Source of the DNA: Palsa-504 sp963834685
GTDB lineage: Bacteria; Actinomycetota; Actinomycetes; Streptosporangiales; Streptosporangiaceae
Assembly: GCA_963834685.1 (NCBI GenBank)
Contig: CAWICW010000008.1
Span: 186,001 to 250,000 of the forward strand
Length of the DNA stretch: 64,000 nucleotides
Direction: 5' to 3'
Part shown: positions 8,067-16,439 of the stretch, piece after piece
Numbering within the stretch: the stretch's first letter is position 1
Layout: the number at the start of each line of letters is the position of its first letter
Translations under genes and position numbers: made by a program
Notes under the pieces: model-generated
Seen by the model: only the letters and a program-made list of their open reading frames with translations
What the model was told of the DNA's origin: nothing
Database searches by the model: none

Positions 8067-8924
8067 ATGTGCCGCTTGTTCGGGCTGACCTCGGGCAGGA
8101 CACCGGTCCGGACGACGTTCTGGCTGCTCGACGCGCCCGATTCACTGGAGGTGCAGAGCCACCGCAACACCGACGGCAGCGGGATCGGCTTCTTCGACTC
8201 CGCTCGCGCACCCGTGCTGGACAAGCAGCCGGAACCGGCCTTCAGCGACGAGGAGTTCATCCGCGAAGCGCGGCAGGCCGAGTCGGCGACCTTCGTCGCG
8301 CACGTCCGATGGGCGACGGCTGGCGGCCGGACGGTCCAGAACACCCACCCGTTCGCCATGCACGGCCGCATCATGGCGCACAACGGGGGGTTCGGTGAGC
8401 TGCCTCGCCTGGAGGAACAGCTCGGCCCGTACGCCAGCCTGGTTCTGGGCGAGACCGACTCCGAGCGGTACTTCGCGCTGATCATCCAGCAGACCGAGGC
8501 GCACGGCGGTGACGTCGGGGCCGGGATCGCCGCCGCGGCCAGCTGGATCGCGGCGCACCTGCCGGTCTCGTCGCTGAACACGATCGTCACGGCACCGGGC
8601 CAACTGTGGGCGCTGCGCTACCCGGCCCAGCATGCCCTGCATATCCTCGAGCGCCCGGCCGGAACCGCTCAGGTAGAGGCCGGGGCCCGCGGCCTGCACG
8701 TCCGGAGCGCAACCTCCTCGATGCACGCGCCCGCGCTGGACAACACGCCATCGGTGATCGTGGCGTCCGAGGAACTCGACGGGGAGAGCGGCTGGCGCAT
8801 GCTGGCGCCTGGCGAACTCGTGCACGTCCGGCCCGACCTGAGCATTCGCTCGGCGGTCGTGCTCACCGAGCCGCCCGCCCGGCTGGTCCCCCTGCCCGCC
8901 GACAACCCGAACGTCGATACCTGA
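8067..8924 (+). CDS. Class II (Ntn) glutamine amidotransferase, YafJ-like
   Basis: Starts MCRLFGL, so that Cys2 becomes the N-terminal nucleophile after removal of Met, as in class II glutamine amidotransferases. Further family marks are HRNTDGSGIGFF, HVRWATAGG and the MAHNGGFG block, with the normal spacing of about 285 residues. There is no fused synthase domain, so the ammonia acceptor must be another protein or the protein has a stand-alone role. The ATG is clear: AAGGAGGAGC lies just before it. Neighbours are unrelated enzymes and give no pathway. Confidence 0.9.
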   Translation: MCRLFGLTSGRTPVRTTFWLLDAPDSLEVQSHRNTDGSGIGFFDSARAPVLDKQPEPAFSDEEFIREARQAESATFVAHVRWATAGGRTVQNTHPFAMHGRIMAHNGGFGELPRLEEQLGPYASLVLGETDSERYFALIIQQTEAHGGDVGAGIAAAASWIAAHLPVSSLNTIVTAPGQLWALRYPAQHALHILERPAGTAQVEAGARGLHVRSATSSMHAPALDNTPSVIVASEELDGESGWRMLAPGELVHVRPDLSIRSAVVLTEPPARLVPLPADNPNVDT

Positions 8925-9015
8925 CCGGGTGGTGACCGGCCGTCTCAACCGGGCCAGCGATGTCATCAATCCAGGAAACCCTAGTTCCGGTTGGTGACGG
9001 GAGGGAGCTTCCGGC

Positions 9016-10542
9016 TCATGGCAGGGTCCAGTTGAACACCATGGCGGGAACGTTGGCCAGGCAGCTGGTGTCCAGGTGGGCCAGGCTGGCTTGCTCGGTG
9101 AACGCCTGGGTCAGCGGACCGGCGCAGACGTTCCACGTGTCGTTGGTGTCGTGTCCCTGGCCAGGCAGCGCGATGTCACGGCTGTCGGGGAAGAGCTGCT
9201 GTGCCCTGGCCCAGTTCCGCGGCTGTTCGATCGGGTCGTAGGCGCCGTTGAACGCCAGCACCGGCACCTTCGATACGGTCAGCTGCTCCCGGCCTACCGC
9301 GGCGGCGGACTTCGGGATCAGCGGGCAGATGAACTGCATCAACTGGGCCGACTCCAGGTCCGTCTGGTAAGCGAAGCTGCCGCGCTGATCGGCAAGCGCT
9401 GCGGGCTGCACGGTTTGCCAGGGCTCGGTGCATTCGATCGCGAAGGCCATCATCTGGTTAACGCCACCGCTCGAGGCGGTCGAGAGCAGGCCTGCCGCCA
9501 GGAGCGCGCTGGTCACCGAGGCCAGGGCGGCGACCTTGTTCCTGGCTGCGGCCAGGGTATGGACCACCACCGGGATCGGCCCGATGTTGCCGGCAAACAT
9601 CGCGTTGTACATCCAGCTGGCCAGCCCGTCCTGGTCTAGGCGCACGGGGGTCCTGGTCGGTGACTGCGCGGCCGGGAGGACCCAGGGCGACTTGCCGACC
9701 GAGGCCCACAGGGCGGCCCAGTCGGCGGTCAGGTGCGGAAATGCCTGGTGGCAGGCGGGCTGGTTCTCGCACTGGGCGAACACGTAATCCAGGGCCAGCT
9801 GGGAGTTCCCGGGCTGGAAGTCGAACAGCCGGATGTTGAGCGGGGACCCGCTGATCAGTGTCATCGTCCGCACCCGCGCTGGGTGGCGGAGCGCGAAGAC
9901 CTGCTCGGCGTCCGTCCCGTAGGAGATGCCGATGAGATTGGCCTGGGCATAGTGCAGGTCACCCAGCAGCTGGTTGACGTCATCGGCGTACATCGCCGTG
10001 GTGTAGAACCGCAGGTCGCCAGGCAGGCCTGCCAGGCAGGACTTGATGCTGGCGCGCATCACGGACTTATCGGCCAGGCTGCCGGAGAAGACCGGGCAGT
10101 TCAGCGGGTTCGAGGTGCCCGTGCCGCGCTGCTCGACAAACACCAGGTCCCGGTGGACGTTCAGGCCCGACAGCACCGACATCTCGCCGGGAATTTCCTC
10201 GACCGCTGAGCCGCCGGGACCGCCGGAGAACCAGACCACCGGGTCCGGTGCCCGGTCCGGGCCTGTGGCCGGGATCACCACGAACCGGACCGGGATCGTG
10301 CGTCCGGTCCCGGTCAGCCGGTCCTCCGGCACGATCAGCGTCCCGCACCGGGCCGGCAGGCCAGCGACCATGCACGCCTTGACGGTCAGCGAGTTCACCG
10401 GCGGCGTGCTCGCGGCCGGGGCAGGATGGCCGCCGCACGACGCCGCCGCCAAGCCCAGCGCGACGATGATCATCAACAGCCGCGGCACACGCCAGGACCT
10501 CCCGCGACGGCTCCTCCCGGCTAGCAGAACAGCAGTGTTCAT
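9016..10542 (-). CDS. Secreted lipoprotein alpha/beta hydrolase (TAP-like, S33 peptidase family)
   Basis: 508-residue exported hydrolase. Basic N terminus, hydrophobic stretch and LAAASC lipobox near residue 36 indicate lipidation and surface anchoring. The oxyanion region WFSGGPGGSA, the nucleophile elbow GISYGTD, the acid in FNGAYDPIEQP and the base in GQGHD give a complete Ser-Asp-His triad, arranged as in tripeptidyl aminopeptidases with a TAP-like C-terminal part. Several Cys pairs fit an extracellular location. A role in peptide scavenging is typical of the family but not shown here. It is monocistronic, facing away from the 2TM gene across 299 bases in which I see no gene. Confidence 0.88.
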   Translation of the reverse strand: MNTAVLLAGRSRRGRSWRVPRLLMIIVALGLAAASCGGHPAPAASTPPVNSLTVKACMVAGLPARCGTLIVPEDRLTGTGRTIPVRFVVIPATGPDRAPDPVVWFSGGPGGSAVEEIPGEMSVLSGLNVHRDLVFVEQRGTGTSNPLNCPVFSGSLADKSVMRASIKSCLAGLPGDLRFYTTAMYADDVNQLLGDLHYAQANLIGISYGTDAEQVFALRHPARVRTMTLISGSPLNIRLFDFQPGNSQLALDYVFAQCENQPACHQAFPHLTADWAALWASVGKSPWVLPAAQSPTRTPVRLDQDGLASWMYNAMFAGNIGPIPVVVHTLAAARNKVAALASVTSALLAAGLLSTASSGGVNQMMAFAIECTEPWQTVQPAALADQRGSFAYQTDLESAQLMQFICPLIPKSAAAVGREQLTVSKVPVLAFNGAYDPIEQPRNWARAQQLFPDSRDIALPGQGHDTNDTWNVCAGPLTQAFTEQASLAHLDTSCLANVPAMVFNWTLP

Positions 10543-10841
10543 GTCACACGTCCTGTCTGGTCCGGAGCCAAAGCTACGGCTGGCGGCTGAGGCAGCCGCA
10601 GGGCCGAAGGCCGGCTATCCGCAGGGCGACAGTCCCGACCTGGTCAGCGCCGCTCGATTTGTCCCAGGGCTTCCGGCAAGCCGGCATGCGGGCGAAATGA
10701 AAGTGCCTCATCGTCGGGGCGTTCGTCCGGCGGCAGGGTGACTTATGCCTCTGCCCAGCTCAGTGCCCGGGGTCCAGGGTGTACCAGAGGACGAGTGTCC
10801 TCAGGACAGTTGGTGACTCCGACGGTGAAGGAGGGGTCAAG

Positions 10842-11225
10842 ATGCCGAATGTGATCGATGACAGGGGCACTGGCACCGGGATGGATGCTCCCGCCAGCAA
10901 CGAACAGTTCGCCCGGCAGCAGGCCATCAAGCAGATCCAGCGGAAGCGCCGGTTCTGGACTGGTGCCGTCTGGTCCGCCATCGGCATGGTCATTCTTGTG
11001 CTCATCTGGGCGCTCACGGAATACCACAATGCGGGTGGCTGGCCGACCAGCGGCTTCAGCCAGAGTTCCGGGATCCATGATGTGTGGAACTACTGGATCG
11101 TCTATCCGCTCGGCGCCTGGGTGCTGCTGATGCTTGCGGGCGCCTGGAGCGTCTACCGGCCCGGGCCGATCACGGAAAGCCAGATCAAGCGCGAGATCGA
11201 GCGGCAGAACCGGGCGCGGCGCTGA
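10842..11225 (+). CDS. 2TM-domain protein
   Basis: 127-residue protein with a polar N terminus (residues 1-40), two membrane helices (about 42-62 and 85-107) joined by an outer loop rich in Gly, Ser and Trp, and a charged helical tail ending QNRARR. This is the layout of actinobacterial 2TM-domain proteins, whose function is unknown. The ATG at 10842 was chosen because GAAGGAGGGG precedes it. The E2-like acyltransferase gene follows after 43 bases on the same strand, so the two may form an operon. Confidence 0.75.
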   Translation: MPNVIDDRGTGTGMDAPASNEQFARQQAIKQIQRKRRFWTGAVWSAIGMVILVLIWALTEYHNAGGWPTSGFSQSSGIHDVWNYWIVYPLGAWVLLMLAGAWSVYRPGPITESQIKREIERQNRARR

Positions 11226-11268
11226 CCCTGGCCCAGCGGCCGATCGCGCTGATCTGCCGGGAGCCGTG

Positions 11269-12060
11269 ATGGCGGCCGGACGTCCGCGCCGGGTGCAGGT
11301 ACGGCCCTTTCCGCCGAACCGGAGGGTGGTCACCGCGGCCATGCGCGCCGGACGGCGCAGGATGCCGATGTACGGGCTGATCGATGCCGATGTCACCACC
11401 GCGAACCGGCTCCTGGCCGGTCACGATCCGCCCTGGTCGCTGACCGCCTTCGTCGTGGCCAGCGTGGCCCGCGCCGCCGCCGCCCACCCGGAGGTCCACG
11501 CCTACCGCAACTGGCGCGGGCAGCTCGTGACCCATCAATATGTCGACGTGGCCACCATGGTGGAGATCTCCACCCCGCAAGGTCCCTTCGCCATTCCGCA
11601 CGTCCTGCGCGACGCTGACATCCGCGCAGTGCCCGACCTCACCGCCGAACTGCGCCAGGTCAAGCGCGACCCATCGGCCAGCTTCAGCGGCAGATGGCTG
11701 GAACGAGCCGCGCCGGCCGCGACCCGGATCCCGGGCATGCTACCGGCCATGTGTGCCGTAATGGCCAGATCGGTCGCGGCCCGGCAACGCGTCGGCACCG
11801 TCGCCGTAACGGCCGTGGGCATGTTCGCCGGCGGCGCAGGCTTCGGCATCACCCCCCTGACCGTGATGTCCCTCGAGGTCATCGTCGGCGGGATGAGCCA
11901 GCGCCCGCGAGTCATCGACGGGCAGGTCACCCTCCGGGACGTCCTGGACCTCACCCTGGCCATCGACCACAACGTAGTGGACGGCGCCCCCGCCGCTCGC
12001 TTCGGCGCCGAGTTCCGGGCGCTCCTCGAAAGCGCCGCCGTGATCTCGCCATCGAACTGA
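11269..12060 (+). CDS. 2-oxoacid dehydrogenase E2-type acyltransferase, catalytic domain only
   Basis: 263-residue protein matching only the CoA-dependent acyltransferase (catalytic) domain of E2 enzymes. The signature DHNVVDGAPAARF near the C terminus carries the catalytic His and Asp of the DHRxxDG motif, and GTVAVTAVGMFAGG matches the strand before it. The lipoyl and subunit-binding domains that a true E2 needs are absent, and there are no E1 or E3 genes nearby. It may therefore transfer acyl groups outside a dehydrogenase complex. Start: adjacent GTG (11266) and ATG (11269) after GGGAGCC. It lies 43 bases downstream of the 2TM gene. Confidence 0.8.
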   Translation: MAAGRPRRVQVRPFPPNRRVVTAAMRAGRRRMPMYGLIDADVTTANRLLAGHDPPWSLTAFVVASVARAAAAHPEVHAYRNWRGQLVTHQYVDVATMVEISTPQGPFAIPHVLRDADIRAVPDLTAELRQVKRDPSASFSGRWLERAAPAATRIPGMLPAMCAVMARSVAARQRVGTVAVTAVGMFAGGAGFGITPLTVMSLEVIVGGMSQRPRVIDGQVTLRDVLDLTLAIDHNVVDGAPAARFGAEFRALLESAAVISPSN

Positions 12061-12361
12061 GCCGGGGATCTGAGCCTCCGGAGGCGCCGGACGATTCAGC
12101 CGGCGTAGGCGGATACCGGCGTGGTGAGCGGCGGGCAGCTGAGCCGGGAGGAGGTCGTCGCGTTCCTCGACAGGCGGCCGGGCACCGCAGAGGGCTTGGA
12201 ACCGCTGCGGGCGCGGCGTGGGCGTACCGGGCGGGCGGTGAAGAGCTGGTGGTCCGCTTCGGATGGCCGGATGGATCGGTTGCGTGGCTTCGATCACGAG
12301 GTTGGCCGCCGGACGTGACAGGTGATGGATGGTGCGGATGGGAGCGGGAGATCACGCGAAG
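12061..12361. other. Intergenic stretch with possible decayed reading frame
   Basis: No gene is supported. One frame from GTG 12121 gives SREEVVAFLDRRPGTA, and a second frame, from about 12220 to 12345, gives GEELVVRFGWPDGSVAWL, both with coding-like composition. They would belong together only if there is a frameshift between them, so this may be a broken small gene. Evidence is weak. Confidence 0.25.
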
Positions 12362-12434
12362 TAGCCCCGACCGGATTCGAACCGGCGTTACCGCCTTGAG
12401 AGGGCGGCGTCCTAGGCCTCTAGACGACGGGGCC
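12362..12434 (-). tRNA. tRNA-Glu (anticodon CTC)
   Basis: 73-base cloverleaf read on the minus strand. It starts GGCCCCG and ends CGGGGCT plus discriminator A; the anticodon arm CCGCC-CTCTCAA-GGCGG gives CTC, and the T-arm carries GGTTCGAATCC. CCA is not encoded. It reads GAG codons. Confidence 0.97.
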
Positions 12435-12591
12435 GAGCATGTCCGGCAGGAATCCTGCCAGGCCGAGATCCGGTATCACCGGCAGCGCACAGACTACCGC
12501 CTCGGCCACAGTGAGGCCAACCGGAGGCTCACCGTTTCCCGGGACGAACAAGCGCGGACGTGAGGTACATCCGCGCTGTCAGTTGAGCTGG

Positions 12592-12663
12592 CTGGGGTAC
12601 CAGGACTCGAACCTAGACTAACAGGGCCAGAACCTGTCGGGCTGCCAATTACCCCATACCCCA
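12592..12663 (-). tRNA. tRNA-Gln (anticodon CTG)
   Basis: 72-base cloverleaf on the minus strand, from TGGGGTA to TACCCCA plus discriminator G. The anticodon arm ACAGG-TTCTGGC-CCTGT gives CTG, and the T-loop is GTTCGAGTC. A CCA triplet follows directly (12589-12591) and may be genomically encoded. The 157 bases between this and tRNA-Glu hold no gene. Confidence 0.96.
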
Positions 12664-12768
12664 ATGGCATCGCACCCGGAGGCCGGATGCGCTCCCGAAG
12701 TCTAGCGGACTCGGCTCGCGGCAGCCAACACGGCCCGTCCCGCTCCTATCGGCCCGGACTGGCCACGA

Positions 12769-13986
12769 TCATGAAAGGCCCAGGCCCGTGTGGCGAGGCG
12801 AGGGGCCGCCCGGGGCGGCGAGGAAGAGGCGGGCGGGGCCGGCGGCGCGGAGGGGGCCGTCGGCGGCGGGCACGAAGCAGGACTCGCCGCGGGCCAGCTT
12901 GACCGGCCCGGCGGCGGCGGTGCGCAGGGTGGCGGCGCCGTCGGTGCACAGGGCGATCCGCGGGCCGACGGCGGGCAGGGTGACGGCGGGCTCGGCCAGG
13001 TCGGCCACGTAGAGGCGGAACTCCCAGGCCGGGGTGTCGAACCAGGTGACGCCGTCCCCGAGGGGGGCCGGGGTCAGGACGGGGACGGTGACGGCCGGGT
13101 CGAGCAGCTTGAGCAGCTCGGGGACGTCGACGTGCTTGCCGGTCAGGCCGGCCCGGACCACGTTGTCGGAGTTGGCCAGCACCTCGATGCCGGTGCCCCG
13201 CAGGTAGGCGTGCAGCCCTCCGGCCGGCATGAACACCGCCTGGCCGGGGGCCAGCACGGCGTGCCGCAGCAGCAGCATGGCCACCACGCCGAGGTCGCCG
13301 GGGTGATGCCCGGCCTCGCGGACCGCGGCGGCGCAGGCCCCGGCGTAGGGGCTGTCGGAGGAGGCCAGGGTGGCGCAGGCGGCCACGACCGCGGTGACCA
13401 GCGCGTCGCGAGAGGCCTGCGGCCATTCGAGGATGGCGGCCAGGACGCGGCTCAGGGCCTGCGGGCTCGTGGCGGCCCGGAGTCCGGCGGCGAGGGGGGC
13501 GAGCTGGCCGACGGACAAGGCGCGCAGCAGGGCGGCGGCGTCGGGCGCAGGGCGCAGGCCGGCCAGCACCTCGAACGGGGTCAGGGCGCACAGCAGCTCG
13601 GGCTTGGGCCAGTCGTCGACGTAGTTCCGGGCCGGGTCGCCGGGAAGCAGGCCGCGCTTGTTCTCGGCGCGGAAGCCGGTCTCGGCCTGGGCGCGGGAGG
13701 GGTGCAACTGGATGGACAGCGCCTGGTCGGCGGACAGCACCTTGATCAGGAACGGCAGCCGGGGGCCGAACCGGGCCACGCACGCCGGGCCGAGCTCGCG
13801 GTCGGGGTCGGCGGCGATGACGGCGTCCAGGGTGGTCTGGGCCACGCCGGAGGGGGCCGACGGGTGGGCGCCCATCCACAGCTCGGCCTCCGGGCCCGCG
13901 GAGGGGACCGGGCGGCCCTGGAGTTCGGCGATGCCGTGCCTGGAACCCCACGCGTAGGGGCGGATTACCGGCTGGAGAAGCTCCAT
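12769..13986 (-). CDS. manA: Mannose-6-phosphate isomerase, class I
   Basis: Interconverts mannose-6-phosphate and fructose-6-phosphate in the cytoplasm and so feeds GDP-mannose synthesis for envelope glycans. It begins PVIRPYAWGSRHGIAEL as in type I enzymes. Zinc ligands are visible in SIQLHPS (Gln and His), in the Glu of AENKRG, and in the His of GGLHAYLRGTGIE. Length (405 residues) is normal. The small gene at 13996-14223 lies 9 bases upstream on the same strand, so they may be co-transcribed. Two tRNA genes follow downstream. Confidence 0.95.
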   Translation of the reverse strand: MELLQPVIRPYAWGSRHGIAELQGRPVPSAGPEAELWMGAHPSAPSGVAQTTLDAVIAADPDRELGPACVARFGPRLPFLIKVLSADQALSIQLHPSRAQAETGFRAENKRGLLPGDPARNYVDDWPKPELLCALTPFEVLAGLRPAPDAAALLRALSVGQLAPLAAGLRAATSPQALSRVLAAILEWPQASRDALVTAVVAACATLASSDSPYAGACAAAVREAGHHPGDLGVVAMLLLRHAVLAPGQAVFMPAGGLHAYLRGTGIEVLANSDNVVRAGLTGKHVDVPELLKLLDPAVTVPVLTPAPLGDGVTWFDTPAWEFRLYVADLAEPAVTLPAVGPRIALCTDGAATLRTAAAGPVKLARGESCFVPAADGPLRAAGPARLFLAAPGGPSPRHTGLGLS

Positions 13987-13995
13987 CCGGGCATG

Positions 13996-14223
13996 CTAGC
14001 CGGGCGGAGCGCTGTCGGCCGGGTACTCGACCAGCGCCACCACCCGGCTGGCCATGAACCGTGCGGTCCGGATCGGGGTCCCGGTGCGGGTCACCTCGCT
14101 GACCTCGATGATCCCGCGCCGGTTGGCGATGTCGACGCGACGCCCGGCCCTGGTCGCGGCGATCTCGTAGGTCTGGGTGCCCTCACCAGAGTCGATCACG
14201 ATCTCGACCCGGTCGCCCTTCAT
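13996..14223 (-). CDS. Conserved hypothetical small protein
   Basis: 75-residue soluble protein, mostly predicted beta strands (VEIVIDSGEGTQTYEIAAT, then RRGIIEVSEV). I do not recognise a named family. The ATG at 14223 is chosen because GGAGG lies 6 bases before it; the frame extends upstream to 14262 without such a site. It sits between moeZ and manA on the same strand, 72 bases after moeZ and 9 bases before manA. Confidence 0.7.
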   Translation of the reverse strand: MKGDRVEIVIDSGEGTQTYEIAATRAGRRVDIANRRGIIEVSEVTRTGTPIRTARFMASRVVALVEYPADSAPPG

Positions 14224-14295
14224 AGCCGCCTCCACTCCGGCGGTCCGTGGCGCTGGTACCACGGCCCGTTCGGCATAAAAAGAGAATACGGCGGG

Positions 14296-15474
14296 TCAGT
14301 AGGAGGGGAGGGAAGGGTCCACCTGGCTGACCCAGGCCAGCACGCCGCCGCCGACGTGCACGGCGTCGGAGAAGCCGGCGTTCTTGACGATGGCCAGCGC
14401 CTCGGCGCTGCGGGCGCCGCTCTTGCAGTGCAGCACGATGCGCTTGTCCTGGGGCAGCCGCTCCAGGGCGGCGCCGGAGAGGAACTCGCCCTTGGGGATC
14501 AGGGTCGCGCCCGGGATGGACACGATCTCGTACTCGTTGGGCTCGCGCACGTCGACCAGGAAGATGTCGTCCCCCGCGTCCAGCATGGCGGCCAGGTCCT
14601 TGGCGCTGATCGTGGAGCCCTGGACGGCCTCGGCGGCCTCCTCGGACACCGCGCCGCAGAACTCCTCGTAGTCGATCAGACCGGTGATGGTCGGGTTCTT
14701 GCCGCAGACGGCGCACTCCGGGTCCTTCTGCACCCGGACCGTGTGGTAGCTCATCTCCAGCGCGTCGTAGATCATCAGCCGGCCGGCCAGCGGCTCGCCG
14801 ATCCCGACGATGAGCTTGATCGCCTCGTTGACCTGGATCGACCCGATCGAGGCGCACAGCACGCCGAGCACCCCGCCCTCGGCGCAGGACGGCACCATGC
14901 CGGGCGGCGGCGGCTCGGGGTACAGGCAGCGGTAGCACGGGCCGTACTCGGCCCAGAACACGCTGGCCTGCCCGTCGAACCGGTAGATCGAGCCCCACAC
15001 GTACGGCTTGCCGAGCAGCACGCAGGCGTCGTTGACCAGGTACCGGGTGGCGAAGTTGTCGGTGCCGTCGACGATCAGGTCGTAGCCGGCGAAGATCTCC
15101 AGGGCGTTGTCGGAGTCCAGCCTGACCTCGTGGACCACCACGTTGACGAGCGGGTTGATCTCGCGGATGCTGTCCCGGGCCGACTCGGCCTTCGGGCGGC
15201 CCACGTCGGACTGGCCGTGGATGATCTGGCGCTGCAGGTTCGACTCGTCCACCACGTCGAAGTCGATGATGCCGAGCGTGCCGACCCCGGCCGCGGCCAG
15301 GTACAGCAGGGCGGGCGAGCCGAGGCCGCCGGCCCCGACGCACAGGACCTTGGCGTTCTTCAGCCGCTTCTGCCCGGTCATGCCCACGTCAGGGATGATC
15401 AGGTGACGGGAGTAACGCCGGACCTCGTCGACGGTCAGCGCTTCGGCGGGCTCCACCAGAGGGGGCAGCGACAC
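14296..15474 (-). CDS. moeZ: Adenylyltransferase/sulfurtransferase MoeZ
   Basis: Fusion of a ThiF/MoeB-type E1 domain (about residues 10-260) and a C-terminal rhodanese domain (about 285-390). It adenylates the C-terminal Gly of small ubiquitin-like sulfur carriers (MoaD, ThiS, CysO type) and passes sulfur to them from the rhodanese Cys. Visible marks: the nucleotide loop GAGGLGSP, the conserved SNLQRQIIHG, zinc pairs CYRC and CAVC, and the active loop HCKSGARS. The GTG at 15474 was chosen: AAGGAG lies 6 bases before it and the protein then begins SLPPLVEP as in other actinobacteria; ATG 15492 is less likely. Gene downstream of the hydrolase at 15510. Confidence 0.94.
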   Translation of the reverse strand: MSLPPLVEPAEALTVDEVRRYSRHLIIPDVGMTGQKRLKNAKVLCVGAGGLGSPALLYLAAAGVGTLGIIDFDVVDESNLQRQIIHGQSDVGRPKAESARDSIREINPLVNVVVHEVRLDSDNALEIFAGYDLIVDGTDNFATRYLVNDACVLLGKPYVWGSIYRFDGQASVFWAEYGPCYRCLYPEPPPPGMVPSCAEGGVLGVLCASIGSIQVNEAIKLIVGIGEPLAGRLMIYDALEMSYHTVRVQKDPECAVCGKNPTITGLIDYEEFCGAVSEEAAEAVQGSTISAKDLAAMLDAGDDIFLVDVREPNEYEIVSIPGATLIPKGEFLSGAALERLPQDKRIVLHCKSGARSAEALAIVKNAGFSDAVHVGGGVLAWVSQVDPSLPSY

Positions 15475-15509
15475 GTTGCTCTCCTTGTACATATGGGATT
15501 GCCCCACGA

Positions 15510-16439
15510 TCAACCGGCCGGCGTGAGCGGGAATTCCCGCACCCGGTCAGGCGCCGTGTCGAGCATGATGGTGATCTCGGCGGCAACCTGGGCGGGGTGT
15601 TCCATGTGGGCCACGTGGCCGGTGCGGGGCAGCACCACGATCCGGGCGCCGGCCAGCGCGTGCGCGGCCCGGCCCGCCGCGCGCGGGTCGACCACGCGGT
15701 CCTGGGCGCCGTACAGGAGCAGGGTCGGCGCGGTGATGCGGGCCGCGTCGCGCCAGGCCGCGTGCCGTCCGGTCCGGAAGAACTCGGCGGTGAGGGTCCG
15801 GATCGTGCCGACCACGGCGGGGATGGCGTAGTCGAGGGTGTCGCGCCTGGCGAGTTCGGTGACCTCGGCGGCGAAGCGGGCCGGCGGGAACAGCGCCGGG
15901 TCGCTGAAGCAGTTGGTGATGACGTCGGCCACGCGGTCTTCCGGCGGCAGGGCGTCGTACTTGCGCACCAGCCGGGGGCCGACCCGGGGCAGGCTGATCA
16001 ACGCGAACCGCACCTGGTCCGGCCGCGGCCGGGAGTCGGGCAGGGCCGGCGAGATCAGGGTCAGCGTCCTGACCAGCCCGGGGCGGGCGGCCGCGAGCTT
16101 GACGGCGACCGCGCCGCCCAGCGAGTTGGCGATCAGGTGGACCGGGCCGCGCCCGCGTCGTTCGATCAGCGCGGCGACCGTCTGCGCGAACGCGGCGATC
16201 GAGTAGCGGCCGTCGGGGCGGGGCGGGGAATCCCCGAACCCGGGCAGGTCGAGCGCGTCGCAGGCCAGCCGGGGGCGGAGCAGGTCGATCAGGTCGGTCC
16301 AGTTCCGCGACGAGCCGGCCAGGCCGTGCACGCACAGGGCGGGCTCGCCGCCCTGGTCGGGAGCGCTGCGGACGTAGACCCGGTGGTCGCCCAGGGAGAC
16401 GAACTCGCCGGGCCAGTGCGGGACAGGCTCTTGGGTCAT
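15510..16439 (-). CDS. Alpha/beta-fold hydrolase
   Basis: 309-residue soluble hydrolase. The HG oxyanion motif VHGLAGSSRNW, nucleophile elbow IANSLGGA (Ser), acid in YGAQDRVVDPRA and base in RTGHVAHMEHP form a full triad. The cap region about 135-215 is typical of esterases and epoxide-hydrolase-like enzymes; no substrate can be named. It starts within the last codons of ku (4-base overlap), which suggests co-transcription, and moeZ follows 35 bases later on the same strand. Confidence 0.88.
   Translation of the reverse strand: MTQEPVPHWPGEFVSLGDHRVYVRSAPDQGGEPALCVHGLAGSSRNWTDLIDLLRPRLACDALDLPGFGDSPPRPDGRYSIAAFAQTVAALIERRGRGPVHLIANSLGGAVAVKLAAARPGLVRTLTLISPALPDSRPRPDQVRFALISLPRVGPRLVRKYDALPPEDRVADVITNCFSDPALFPPARFAAEVTELARRDTLDYAIPAVVGTIRTLTAEFFRTGRHAAWRDAARITAPTLLLYGAQDRVVDPRAAGRAAHALAGARIVVLPRTGHVAHMEHPAQVAAEITIMLDTAPDRVREFPLTPAG

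Noticed and set aside
7343..12060. A single pathway linking the DJ-1, amidotransferase, hydrolase, 2TM and E2 genes
   Set aside because: The genes are on both strands with large gaps and separate promoters; no shared chemistry can be argued beyond the 2TM-E2 pair.
12361..12663. An integration site or genomic island at the tRNA pair
   Set aside because: No integrase, no duplicated tRNA 3' end and no change in gene character next to the tRNAs.
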